Assembly (NCBI GenBank): GCA_016720855.1
Contig: JADKJU010000002.1
Span: 310,001 to 374,000 of the forward strand
Direction: 5' to 3'
Length of the DNA stretch: 64,000 nucleotides
Source: Betaproteobacteria bacterium
GTDB lineage: Bacteria > Pseudomonadota > Gammaproteobacteria > Burkholderiales > Usitatibacteraceae
Shown here: positions 1 to 8,518 of the stretch, piece by piece
Layout of the letters: every line of letters starts with the position of its first letter
How positions within the stretch are numbered: the first letter of the stretch is position 1
Notes under the pieces: model-generated
What the model saw: only the letters and a program-made list of their open reading frames with translations
Databases searched by the model: none
What the model was told of the DNA's origin: nothing
Program-made: the position numbers and the translations under genes

Positions 1-1378
1 CCTTCAGCGTGTCGATGATGGAGCCGAACCGTATCGATTGCGTTCCCGCAGACAGCGGCTTGCCCGCCCGCAGGTTGCGTACGGCGATGAACAGGTTGCG
101 CGCGACCTGGAGCGTCTGGACGAAGCCGTCCCAGATGCCCAGGAGCAGGAAGGTGCCGAAGAATGAAATGCCGAATCGCCCGTCCGTCGGAATCGCGACC
201 AGGATCGGCAGCAGGGCCTTCGCGAACCGGGGAACCTCCACGGTGAGCTGACGCCAGAAGACGGCGAGCCGGCCCGGCATTCTTCCCGCCTGGAAGTCAT
301 CCCGCACCGAGGCCATGACCGCGGAAAGCGTTTCTTCGACGGCCTTTTCGCGATCGCCCCCGTTCCATGCCGGCGCGAGGACCGATTCGAGGATGCGATG
401 CGACTGCGCGTCGGTGAGCGTCCCCTCGAGGCCATAGCCGACTTCCACGCGGGCGACCTTGTCCTTCGCGAAGACCGACAGGATGGCGCCGTTGTCGAGC
501 CCCTTGCGGCCGAGTCGCGACAGCTCCGCGACGTTGATCGTGAACTCCTCGACGGGAACGTCGGGCAGCTGCGCATAAAGGGCCACCGCGACCTGGGTCG
601 ACGTCTCCTTCTCGAATTTCGCGAGGGACGCGCCGAGACGTTCCACGGTGTCCAGCCGGAGTACCCCGGCGAAATCGTTCACATAACCGGCGAGCGCCGT
701 GGCCTTCACCGGCCGCGAGGCCACCTCGTCCGGAGCCTTCGCCGCTTCCGGCGTCACCCAGTGCGCGAGCCCGCTGATGGCGATCCAGAACACGGCCCAT
801 CCGATCCAGACCCACACGATGTCGGGCAGGCCCGTGCGGCCTTCGCTCCGGCCACGGACCGCGATCAACTGCGCTTTCGCATAGCCGGGCGGTGCCTGCC
901 CCGTCGCCGGCCGTGCGACGAATGCCCACATGATCGCCGCGACCGCAGCGACCCATATCCAGTAGCCGGGCATCCGCGCGAAATCCCTCAGGATGAATGC
1001 CACCGCCAGGTCGACGACGACGGCGCCGATCAGGAATCCCAGGAAAGCTCGCGATGGGGCGGCGTTGTCGCGAAACCACACGCCGAAGAGAAACAGGAGG
1101 TTCGTGAAGAACGCCACGCCGATCACCAGCGAGCGCGGCAGGAATCCGTAGGCCGAGTCCGGAAATTCCTCGGGCCGCATCAGGTTGGCGAAGGCGTACA
1201 AGCCCGACGACACGGCCTGGCCTTCCGACCCTTTGGCACCCCAGGGCGTCGGCCACCACAGGGCGACGAAGAGCAGGGCCCACCCGGCGATGGTCATGCC
1301 TCGCCGGGTATTCAGGAACCCGGCGACAGCGTTCACGGCTGCCGCGGAATTACGCCCTTCCCCGTTGTCCTGCGCCAT
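1..1378 (-). CDS. TPM-domain membrane protein, 3' end outside window
   Basis: The frame opens at ATG 1378 (MAQDNGEGRNSAAA) and runs without a stop to the left edge, giving about 459 residues, so the C-terminus is missing. Several hydrophobic segments fill the N-terminal third (for example MTIAGWALLFVALWW, LVIGVAFFTNLLFLFGVWF and FLIGAVVVDLAVAFI). A soluble domain follows, beginning near residue 190 with YVNDFAGVLR and containing VEVGYGLEGTLTD. These are typical of TPM (YgcG/Psb32) domains. A further membrane segment (ISFFGTFLLLGIWDGFV) follows. TPM domains occur in membrane proteins linked to photosystem repair in plants and are of uncertain role in bacteria. The start overlaps the 3' end of the amidase gene by 29 bp, suggesting co-transcription. 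The family call is good; the function is unknown. Confidence 0.75.
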   Translation of the reverse strand, partial: MAQDNGEGRNSAAAVNAVAGFLNTRRGMTIAGWALLFVALWWPTPWGAKGSEGQAVSSGLYAFANLMRPEEFPDSAYGFLPRSLVIGVAFFTNLLFLFGVWFRDNAAPSRAFLGFLIGAVVVDLAVAFILRDFARMPGYWIWVAAVAAIMWAFVARPATGQAPPGYAKAQLIAVRGRSEGRTGLPDIVWVWIGWAVFWIAISGLAHWVTPEAAKAPDEVASRPVKATALAGYVNDFAGVLRLDTVERLGASLAKFEKETSTQVAVALYAQLPDVPVEEFTINVAELSRLGRKGLDNGAILSVFAKDKVARVEVGYGLEGTLTDAQSHRILESVLAPAWNGGDREKAVEETLSAVMASVRDDFQAGRMPGRLAVFWRQLTVEVPRFAKALLPILVAIPTDGRFGISFFGTFLLLGIWDGFVQTLQVARNLFIAVRNLRAGKPLSAGTQSIRFGSIIDTLK

Positions 1379-2879
1379 GTCCGGCACCTCCCCGCGTGAT
1401 GGGTGGAACGACCTGGGGTCGGGCCACCTCAGGCATGAGAGCACGTATCCGGATGGAACTGGAGCCGATTTCTCCGCAGCCCGCGCGTGCCTCCTGTTCG
1501 AAGGCGTTCGCCATCTGCAGCACGCCGAAATCGTCCCGGTAGCGTCCCACGATCTGCAGGCCCACGGGGAGCGGCGGATCGTCGTGCGTGAATCCGGCGG
1601 GCACCGAGATCGCGGGGTGGCTCGTGACGGTGATGTGGCAGGCCGTCTTCATCCAGTCGATGTAGCTCGCAAGCTTCACGCCGTTGATCGTGTCGACGTA
1701 GGGCTGCGTGGCCGGAAAGGGCGGCACCTGGTTCACCGGCAGGCACAGGTACTCGTAGCGCTCCAGGAATTCGCGCATGCGCCGGTAGATGTCGGAGCGC
1801 AGGGCCATTGCCTTGGCAACGCGCATGGCATCCATCGCGAGGCCCTGCTCGATGTTCCAGACCACGGTGTCCTTCATGAGGGCACGGTTCTTCTCGAGGA
1901 GCGCGCCGTATCGCTGCACGTAGCCCAGTGCGCGCAGGACCTGGAAGACCTCGTCGGCGCCGGCGAGATCGGGCTCGGCCTCCTCGACGATGCAACCCAG
2001 GTTCTCGAAAACCGTGCGCTGCTTCTCGAGGACCGCGGTGACGCGCGGATCGACGGGCAGGCCCCCCAGGTTGCGCGACCACGCGATGCGCACCTTGCGG
2101 AAATCGCGCTTGAGCGGTCTCGCGAAGACCGAACCCGGTTCAGTCATGCTGATCGGCGAGCGGATGTCCGGTCCCGCCATCGCGGAAAGGAGAAACGCCG
2201 CGTCGTCCACCGTGCGCGCGATGGGGCCCAGCACCGCGAGGCTGGCCCACGCGTCGACCGCCGGGTAGTAGGGAACGCGCCCCGGCGTGGGCCTGAATCC
2301 CACGACGTTGTTGAAGTTTCCGGGGTTGCGCAGGCTGCCGCCGAGGTCCGAGCCATCCGCGAAAGGCAGCATCCCGCACGCCACCGCCACCGCGGCGCCG
2401 CCCGAGGAGCCGCCGCAGGTCCTGGTGAGGTCCCACGGGTTGAGCGTCGTGCCGAAGACCTAGTTGAAGGTCTGGCTGCCCGAGGCGAACTCCGGCGTGT
2501 TGGTCTTGCCGAGCGTGATCGCACCGGCGGCCTTCAGGCGTTCGACGAGGACGTGATCCTCGGCGGGAATGTTGCCCGTGTAGATGGGCGAGCCGAAGGT
2601 GGTGCGGATACCCTTCGTCGCAATCATGTCCTTGTAGGCGATCGGAAGACCGGCAAGCACTCCGATGGGGTCCGCCCCCTTCGACCTTGCCCGCTTCGCA
2701 TCGACCTTCCCGGCCTCCTTGAGCGCATCCTCCGGGAGGAAGGTCACGATGGCGTTCACTTTCGGGTTCACGCGCTCGACCTGCGCGATGTAGGCCTTCA
2801 TCACCTCCACGCAGGAGAGCTTGCGGGCTCGAAGAAGGCGCGCGAGCTTGCGTGCGGGCTGGAACACGATATCGTTCAT
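1350..2879 (-). pseudogene. Amidase-signature hydrolase interrupted by an in-frame amber codon
   Basis: Two consecutive stretches in one frame together make a normal-length amidase (about 509 codons). The first (ATG 2879, MNDIVFQPARKLARLL) carries the catalytic Lys in AYKDMIA at about residue 83. It is cut by a TAG at 2462-2460 (codon 140), directly after GSQTFN. The same frame continues with VFGTTLNPWDLTRTCGGSSG and then GSDLGGSLRNPG, which hold the cis-Ser and the nucleophilic Ser of the Ser-Ser-Lys triad. A product ending at the TAG therefore lacks both serines. No frameshift or other lesion is visible, so one base change (for example GAG or CAG to TAG) explains it. It could be a recent mutation, a sequencing error or a suppressed amber. 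The substrate cannot be told; relatives hydrolyse amides or act in Glu-tRNA amidation. Confidence 0.8.
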
Positions 2880-2910
2880 GGTCTCGCTCAATCACAAAGG
2901 AAGAAAAGCC

Positions 2911-3276
2911 ATGGGACGCAGCATTCTCGACGAAGACCACATCCACCCCGCGATCCGGGAAACGATTGCCAACGACCACTCGGACATCGTGCGCGAAGTG
3001 CAGGCGGCGGTCGCGGGTAAGGGCGTGGTCGTGGTGGGCATGGCGCAGAATCCGTTCCCGAGGAAAGCGCGCAAGATCCTCGATGCGGCCGGGATACCGT
3101 ACCAGTATCTCGAGTACGGCAGCTACTTCTCGCAGTGGCGGCGGCGACTAGCCCTCAAGATGTGGACGGGATGGCAGACGTTTCCGATGGTGTTCGCGAA
3201 GGGCGTGCTGGTCGGTGGGGCGAGCGACCTGGAGAGGCTCCACGCGAGCGGAGAGCTCAAGCGGATGCTCGGGTAG
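2911..3276 (+). CDS. Glutaredoxin-like protein without cysteines
   Basis: 121 residues from ATG 2911, preceded by an AAGGAAG ribosome site and 31 bp from the divergent amidase start. The C-terminal 80 residues follow the monothiol glutaredoxin plan: a beta strand (GVVVVGMAQ), the active-site loop, the helix KARKILDAAG, the cis-Pro motif QTFPMVF (about residues 89-95), and the closing GGASDLERLHASGELK. Where glutaredoxins have CPFC or CGFS, this protein has NPFP (47-50), and there is no Cys anywhere in it. It therefore cannot do thiol-disulfide exchange or bind an Fe-S cluster by the usual route. It may be a scaffold, or may have lost redox function. The frame is intact, and a degraded second copy lies at 8150-8341. 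Confidence 0.7.
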   Translation: MGRSILDEDHIHPAIRETIANDHSDIVREVQAAVAGKGVVVVGMAQNPFPRKARKILDAAGIPYQYLEYGSYFSQWRRRLALKMWTGWQTFPMVFAKGVLVGGASDLERLHASGELKRMLG

Positions 3277-3300
3277 CCCATCGCCAGCAGCCTGTCGGAC

Positions 3301-4446
3301 TTACCTGATCGAATCGATCGAAACGGCTACTGCGTCCCCCTCGGTGAGCGAATCCGGCGGATTCAGCACCAACCGCTCCCGCCCAGCCAGCCCATCCACC
3401 ACCTCGATCCGTTCGCCGAGATTGCGCCCCACCCTGATCGGCACGAGCTTCACCCGCCCGGCATCGTCGACCGTGGCCACGCGTATCCCATCCCCGCGGA
3501 ACATGAGCGCATTGGTAGGGATCATCATGCCTTGCGCACCTTTCAATGGCAGCAGCACTTGCACGTAGGCGCCGGGAAGCAGCGCGCCGTCGCGATTGGG
3601 AAGGGCCACCTCCACCTGCATCGTGCGGGTGGCGGAGTCGAGGGAGGCCGAGGTGCGCGCCACCTGGCCATTGAATTTCCTGCCGCGAAGCTCGGCCTGC
3701 GCGATCGTCACCGCCTGGCCGATCTTTACCAGGTGGGCATAGGACTGCGGCACGTCCACGTACACGCGCAGCGGATCGGTCTGCGTGAGGACGAACATGG
3801 CACGCGCGCCTCCCGCGTCGATGAGGTCGCCCACGTTCACGTTGCGCTTGGTGATCACGCCCGCAAAGGGGGCGGTGACGCGGTTGAAGCCCTGGAGCTG
3901 GCGAAGCCGCTCCACGTTGGCGGCGGAGGCGGCGAGGTTCGCCTGCGCCTGCGCCTCGGCGCTGCGGCGCTCTTCGAGTTGCTGCTGCGGCACCATGCCG
4001 GTGCGGCGCAACTCTTCCCACCGTCTGGCAGTGCTCTTCGCCAGCTCGAGGCTCACCTCGGCCTGCTGCTGCGCCGCAACCGCCTGCAAAAGTTGCTGGT
4101 CGATCTCGGGGCTCTCGATCTGCGCGAGCAGCTCGCCCTTTTCGACGCGGCTGCCGATGTCGCGCGTCCAGCGCTTCACGTACCCACTCGCGCGCGCGGA
4201 GATCGGCGACTGCACCGCGCCCTGCAGCGTTCCGGGCAGGGTGAGCGTGGTGTCCGCGCCACCGATGGTGGGCGTGGCCACCTTCACGTAGATTTTCGCC
4301 ATCGCCGCGGTCTCGGCCACGAGCGCGCGGGCGCTGGAGTTGCGCACGAAGAGCGTGCGCCCCGCGCCGATCGCCAGCGCCACGACAACGACGATCGCCA
4401 CGATCTTCGCGCGTCGCACCACCTTGCGCGCTTCGTCTTGCGCCAT
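3301..4446 (-). CDS. RND efflux periplasmic adaptor (membrane fusion protein)
   Basis: 381 residues. The start is ATG 4446, which shares one base with the stop of the upstream pump gene (TGATG) and lies behind a strong GGGAGGAG site, so translation is coupled. An N-terminal membrane anchor (IVAIVVVVALAIGAG) is followed by a lipoyl/barrel-sandwich region (ISARASGYVKRW, VEKGELLAQIESPEID), a coiled-coil hairpin rich in Gln, Glu and Ala (about 110-190), the second lipoyl half (VTAPFAGVITKRNVNVGDL) and the beta-barrel and membrane-proximal domains. These are HlyD/AcrA-family features. It links the inner-membrane pump to an outer-membrane channel. No TolC-type gene is present in this stretch, so the channel must be encoded elsewhere. 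Substrate unknown. Confidence 0.9.
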   Translation of the reverse strand: MAQDEARKVVRRAKIVAIVVVVALAIGAGRTLFVRNSSARALVAETAAMAKIYVKVATPTIGGADTTLTLPGTLQGAVQSPISARASGYVKRWTRDIGSRVEKGELLAQIESPEIDQQLLQAVAAQQQAEVSLELAKSTARRWEELRRTGMVPQQQLEERRSAEAQAQANLAASAANVERLRQLQGFNRVTAPFAGVITKRNVNVGDLIDAGGARAMFVLTQTDPLRVYVDVPQSYAHLVKIGQAVTIAQAELRGRKFNGQVARTSASLDSATRTMQVEVALPNRDGALLPGAYVQVLLPLKGAQGMMIPTNALMFRGDGIRVATVDDAGRVKLVPIRVGRNLGERIEVVDGLAGRERLVLNPPDSLTEGDAVAVSIDSIR

Positions 4447-7400
4447 CAGGTCTCCTCCCGCAATTCTTCGGCGTAGCCGTCGCCCATCGAGGCGCCGCTT
4501 GGCGCGAGGCGCTCGCGCACGGCGGCGAAAACCACCGGCACGAAGAACAGCGTCGAGACGGTGGCGAAAAGCAGCCCCCCGATCACCGCGCGCCCGAGAG
4601 GGGCGTTCTGCTCCGCGCCTTCCCCGATCCCCAGGGCCATGGGCGCCATGCCGATGATCATCGCGAGCGCCGTCATGAGCACGGGTCGCAGGCGCGTGGC
4701 GCCGGCGTCCAGCGCCGCCGCCGCGGGAGCGATACCCGCCGCAATGCGCTCCCGCGCAAAGGACAGCAGCAGGATCGAGTTCGCCGTCGCGACCCCCATC
4801 GTCATGATCGCGCCGGTGAGGGCCGGCACCGAATGCGTCGTGCCGGTGATGAAGAGCGTCCAGGCGATGCCGGCAAGCGCCGCGGGCAGGGCCGCCACGA
4901 TGATGAGCGCGTCCGTCCACGACTGGAAGTTCACGACGATCAGCAGGAACACCAGCACGATCGCCATGGCGAGGCCGATGAGCAGGCCCTTGAACGATTC
5001 GTTCATGGTCTGCACCTGCCCGCGCATCTCGAGGCGGCTGCCGCGCGGAAGCTTCGCGCGCGTCTCGTCCACCAGCGCCTGCACCTGCGAGGCGACGCTC
5101 GCGAGATCGGTTCCCTGCACGCTCACGAAGATCTCGACCACGGGCAGCAGGTCGTAGCGCGAGACCACGGCCGGGTCCTTCTTCGGGCGCGACTGCACGA
5201 GGTTGCCGAGGAGTTGCGTGCTGCGACCGTCTCCGTCTGCGCCCGCCACGGGAATGTTCAGGAGGGCGTCGAGCGAATCGACGTTGTAGTCCGGCGTCTG
5301 CACCGCGATGTTGTAGACCACGCCGTTCCTGGGGTTCAGCCAGTAGGCGGGCGCCGTCTGCCCGCTGCCGGCCAGCGCGAGCAGCAGGTTCTGCCCGACG
5401 TTCTGGGCCGAGAGTCCCATCTGCTGGAGCTTGGTGCGGTCGATGGTGAGGTCGATGCCCGGATTGTCGAAGCGCTGGTGGATGTGCACGTCCACGGCCC
5501 CGGGGATCGCGCGGATCCTGCGGGTGAGCTCCGCGGCGAGCGTGGCGTTCTGCGCGAGCTGCGGCCCGGCGAACTGCACGTTGATCGCCGCGGGCAGGCC
5601 GAAATTCAGGATCTGCGTGACCATGTCCGCCGGCTGGAAGAAGAACTCGATGCCCGGGAAGCGGGGCGGCAGCTCGCGGCGCAGGAGCGTCACCCACTCG
5701 TCGGTGGGGCGGTGGCCCTCCTTGAGCGACATCAGGATCTCGCCGTCCAGCGTGCCGATGGTGCCCGCGTTGCTGTACGAGAGGTTGATGCTGCTGTTGG
5801 GCACGCCCAGGTTGTCGAGGATGGTGTCCAGCTCGGCGGCCGGAATGAGCTTGCGGATCTCGGTCTCGATTCGGCCGGCGACCTGTGCGGTCTCCTCGAT
5901 GCGGGTGCCCGTGGGCGCGCGGAAATGCAGCCGGACCTGCCCGCCGTCCACTTTCGGGAAGAAGTCCCTCCCCAGGAACGGGTACAGGGCGCAGGAGAGG
6001 AGCGTGAAGAGGAGGAAGGCGCCGCCGAAGAGCGCGCGACGGGTGAGGACCGCTTCGAGCGTGGCGGCGTAGGCGGACCGGGCGCGTTCGAACTGGCGGT
6101 CGAAGGCAAGGTGGAGACGATGGAATGCGCCGCCTGCCTTGCGAGGGGACGGGAGGGGAGTCGCGCGCTTCTTCCCCATCATCAGCATCATCAGCGTGGG
6201 CACCAGCGTGCGCGACAGGATGTAGGCCATCGCCATGGCGAAGACCACGGACATGGCCATCGGGACGAACAGGAACCGGGCCACGCCGGTGAGGAAGAAC
6301 ATGGGCACGAAGACGATGCAGATGCACAGCGTCGAGACGAAGGCGGGCACGCCGATCTCGTTGGCGCCGTGGAGGATTGCCTCGTGCAGGGGCGTGCCGT
6401 GGTGCAGGTGGCGCTCGATGTTCTCGATGGTGACGATCGCCAGGTCCACGAGGATTCCCACCGCGAGCGCGAGGCCGCCGAGGGTCATGATGTTCAGCGT
6501 CTCGCCCAGCACGCGCAGCATGAGGATGGAGGCAAGCAGCGACAGCGGTATCGTCACCGCGACGATGAAGGTGCTCTTCCAGTTGCCGAGAAAGAGCAGC
6601 ACGAGAAGCGCGGTGAGGCCGGCTGCGATCAGCGCCTCGAGCACGACCGTCTTCACGGCCGACTTCACGAACACCGACTGGTCGAAGAGCGGCGTGACCT
6701 TTACGTCCTCCGGCAACAACTGGGAGGCACGCGGCAGGATCCGGCGCAGGTTGTCCACGATGTCCAGCGTGGACGCGCCACCGCTCTTGAGGATGGAGAG
6801 CAGCACCCCGCGCTCGCCGTCGCGGCGCACGATGTTGGTCTGGGGGCTGAAGCCGTCGCGCACGTTGGCCACGTCGCGCAGGTAGGTGGTCACCCCGCTC
6901 ACGCTGCGGATCGGCAGGTCGGCGAGATCCATGATCGCCTCGGGGGAGGCATCCAGCGTCACGTTGTACTCGATGTTGCCGAGTTTCGCCGTTCCCGAGG
7001 GCAGCACCAGGTTCTGCACGGTCAGCGCATTCACGACGTCGGCGGGCGCGAGACCCTGGGCCTGCAGCGCCTTCAAGTCCAGGTCCACGGAGATCAGCCG
7101 TTGCTTGCCGCCGTAGGGCCAGGGTATCGCCGCCCCGGGGATGGTCACGAGCTGTGGACGGAGCTGGTTCACGGCCGCGTCGAAGACGGCTTGCTCGGGC
7201 AGCGTCGGGCTGGAGAGGGCGAGCTGCATCACGGGGATGCTCGAGGCCGAGTACTTGATGATGAGCGGCGGCGTGGTGCCCGGGGGGAGTTGCCGCACCT
7301 GGGTCTGCGCGATGGCCACCACCTGCGCGAGCGCCGTCTGGATGTTGGCGGTGGGCTGGAAGAAGACCTTGATGACCGTGGTGCCGGCAAGCGACGTGGA

Positions 7401-7694
7401 TTCGATGTGCTCGATGTCGCTTACCGTGGTGGTAAGGCTGCGCTCGGTCTGCCCGGCGATGCGCTGGCCCATCTCCTGGGCATTGAGGCCCCGGTAGTTC
7501 CAGATGAGGCTCAACACCGGGATATCGATCTCGGGAAAGATGTCCGTCGGCATGTTCTTCAGCGCCAGCGGCGTGGCGAGCACGATCAGCATCGCCATCA
7601 CGATGAACGTGTACGGGCGGCGAATCGCGAGCTCCACGACCGAGAACCCGGCGGTTTTTGCGATGGACGGCGAGGGCATGGCGGATTCTTGCAT
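4446..7694 (-). CDS. RND-family multidrug/metal efflux pump
   Basis: 1082 residues, the normal size for an RND inner-membrane pump. It has an N-terminal TM1 (RRPYTFIVMAMLIVLATPLAL), two large periplasmic loops, and TM2-6 and TM8-12 blocks with LFLGNWKSTFIVAVTIPLS and the ending ATVSTLFFVPVVFAAVRERL. The first periplasmic loop starts with NMPTDIFPEIDIPV, as in HAE-type pumps. In TM4 the usual VDDA proton-relay pair reads VDLA (Asp417 kept, second Asp replaced by Leu418). One Asp at this place also occurs in heavy-metal RND pumps (VDAA in CusA). ATG 7694 is the upstream choice; ATG 7679 (MPSPSIAK) is possible, and neither has a strong ribosome site. It forms an operon with the adaptor gene downstream. 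Confidence 0.9.
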   Translation of the reverse strand: MQESAMPSPSIAKTAGFSVVELAIRRPYTFIVMAMLIVLATPLALKNMPTDIFPEIDIPVLSLIWNYRGLNAQEMGQRIAGQTERSLTTTVSDIEHIESTSLAGTTVIKVFFQPTANIQTALAQVVAIAQTQVRQLPPGTTPPLIIKYSASSIPVMQLALSSPTLPEQAVFDAAVNQLRPQLVTIPGAAIPWPYGGKQRLISVDLDLKALQAQGLAPADVVNALTVQNLVLPSGTAKLGNIEYNVTLDASPEAIMDLADLPIRSVSGVTTYLRDVANVRDGFSPQTNIVRRDGERGVLLSILKSGGASTLDIVDNLRRILPRASQLLPEDVKVTPLFDQSVFVKSAVKTVVLEALIAAGLTALLVLLFLGNWKSTFIVAVTIPLSLLASILMLRVLGETLNIMTLGGLALAVGILVDLAIVTIENIERHLHHGTPLHEAILHGANEIGVPAFVSTLCICIVFVPMFFLTGVARFLFVPMAMSVVFAMAMAYILSRTLVPTLMMLMMGKKRATPLPSPRKAGGAFHRLHLAFDRQFERARSAYAATLEAVLTRRALFGGAFLLFTLLSCALYPFLGRDFFPKVDGGQVRLHFRAPTGTRIEETAQVAGRIETEIRKLIPAAELDTILDNLGVPNSSINLSYSNAGTIGTLDGEILMSLKEGHRPTDEWVTLLRRELPPRFPGIEFFFQPADMVTQILNFGLPAAINVQFAGPQLAQNATLAAELTRRIRAIPGAVDVHIHQRFDNPGIDLTIDRTKLQQMGLSAQNVGQNLLLALAGSGQTAPAYWLNPRNGVVYNIAVQTPDYNVDSLDALLNIPVAGADGDGRSTQLLGNLVQSRPKKDPAVVSRYDLLPVVEIFVSVQGTDLASVASQVQALVDETRAKLPRGSRLEMRGQVQTMNESFKGLLIGLAMAIVLVFLLIVVNFQSWTDALIIVAALPAALAGIAWTLFITGTTHSVPALTGAIMTMGVATANSILLLSFARERIAAGIAPAAAALDAGATRLRPVLMTALAMIIGMAPMALGIGEGAEQNAPLGRAVIGGLLFATVSTLFFVPVVFAAVRERLAPSGASMGDGYAEELREET

Positions 7695-7716
7695 GAAGTG
7701 AGGGCCATTTCACGCC

Positions 7717-8123
7717 CACTGCTGTCCGGTCATATGACCCGCGCCGGGCCGGGGGACAAGCTTTGCCCGCAGGCTTTACGGCAGCGAATCGCTCGGTGTC
7801 GAGTTGGACAACACCCTGGACATGCTCGGCTTCGAGGCGGGTGCGTTCTACGTGATGGATCGCGGCCATGTCGATTTCGCGCGGCTCCACAAAAGCCGGT
7901 GGCGGGTCGAGCTGTTCTTCAGGTGGATAAGGCAGCACCTGCGCATCAAGCACTTCCCGGGCACCAGCGAGAACGCGGTGAAGACGCAGATCCGCTGCGC
8001 CGTCGCCACCTGCGTGCTGATCGCCATCGTCAGGAAGGAGCTTCAACTCGATGCAATCCGGATCGAACGACCACCAAGCTCCACCCAGTCGATCTTGTTC
8101 GGCTCTTGATCGGACAGTAGCGT
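7717..8123. mobile_element. Internally deleted IS4-type insertion sequence remnant
   Basis: A 407-bp unit bounded by 16-bp imperfect inverted repeats: CACTGCTGTCCGGTCA at 7717-7732, and TGATCGGACAGTAGCG at 8108-8123, whose reverse complement matches the left end at 13 of 16 bases. The interior is a shortened transposase gene. The element lies between the RND pump start and a decayed glutaredoxin-like copy, and its right end is exactly where similarity to the 2.9-kb glutaredoxin region begins. It cannot move on its own, but could do so if a matching transposase is supplied. No target duplication could be made out. Confidence 0.65.
7774..8109 (+). pseudogene. IS4-family transposase fragment with internal deletions
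   Basis: The frame from 7774 reads LYGSESLGVELDNTL, then FEAGAFYVMDRGHVDFARL, then SRWRVELFFRWIRQHLRIKH and GTSENAVKTQIRCAVATCVL. Full-length IS4-type transposases have these blocks in the same order but separated by about 50-100 residues. The two joins therefore look like in-frame deletions that removed most of the DDE core. The YREK-like region is represented only by its WRVELFFRWIRQHL part. The frame reaches TGA at 8107-8109 with about 110 residues left of the usual 370 or more. Not functional. Confidence 0.75.
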
Positions 8124-8149
8124 CGCTCAATCAGAAGGAAAGCCAAGTC

Positions 8150-8341
8150 TTGGGACGCAGCATTCTCGACGAAGACCATATCCACCCCCCGATCCGGGAC
8201 AACGTCGCCAGCGACCACTCGGACATCGCGCGCGAAGTGCTGCCGGCGGTCGCCAGGCAAGGCGTGGTCGTGGTGAGCGGGGCGGACGAGATGGATCGGC
8301 CTGGAACGGATCAAGGCATGCGGCGGGTGCTCGGGAACTGA
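8150..8341 (+). pseudogene. Decayed, internally deleted copy of the cysteine-free glutaredoxin gene
   Basis: From 8124 the DNA closely follows the sequence upstream of and within the gene at 2911. The shared protein is GRSILDEDHIHPxIR...DHSDIxREV..AV...GVVVV. The ATG of the intact gene is TTG here (8150). Similarity stops after VVVV and resumes only at the end: MRRVLG here versus LKRMLG in the intact copy. About 170 bp covering the active-site loop and cis-Pro are gone. The remaining frame encodes 63 residues. It is most simply a duplicate that lost its middle. Confidence 0.75.
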
Positions 8342-8518
8342 GGCTGATTCCTTGCCACCGCGGCCCGGCGGTTACATTTCGATACTCTCCCGCGCCAACC
8401 GAATGGCGGGGCCGTGCGTTAATGGTGCGATGGACCGCTGAAGGCAGCAGTGATTGCGCCATCATGCGGACGTACTTCGCTTCAAAGGATTGGTGGTCAC
8501 TCACGGCAGGAGGTTCCC

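Noticed and set aside
4833..8120. A 1095-codon open frame on the plus strand opposite the RND pump
   Set aside because: It is rich in Arg, His and Gly with no domain, and mirrors a clear RND gene on the other strand; long antisense frames are expected at this GC content.
3301..8130. A 1609-codon minus-strand frame that ends as the RND adaptor
   Set aside because: Only the part after ATG 4446 is protein-like. The earlier part is an out-of-frame reading of the pump gene, so no fusion protein is proposed.
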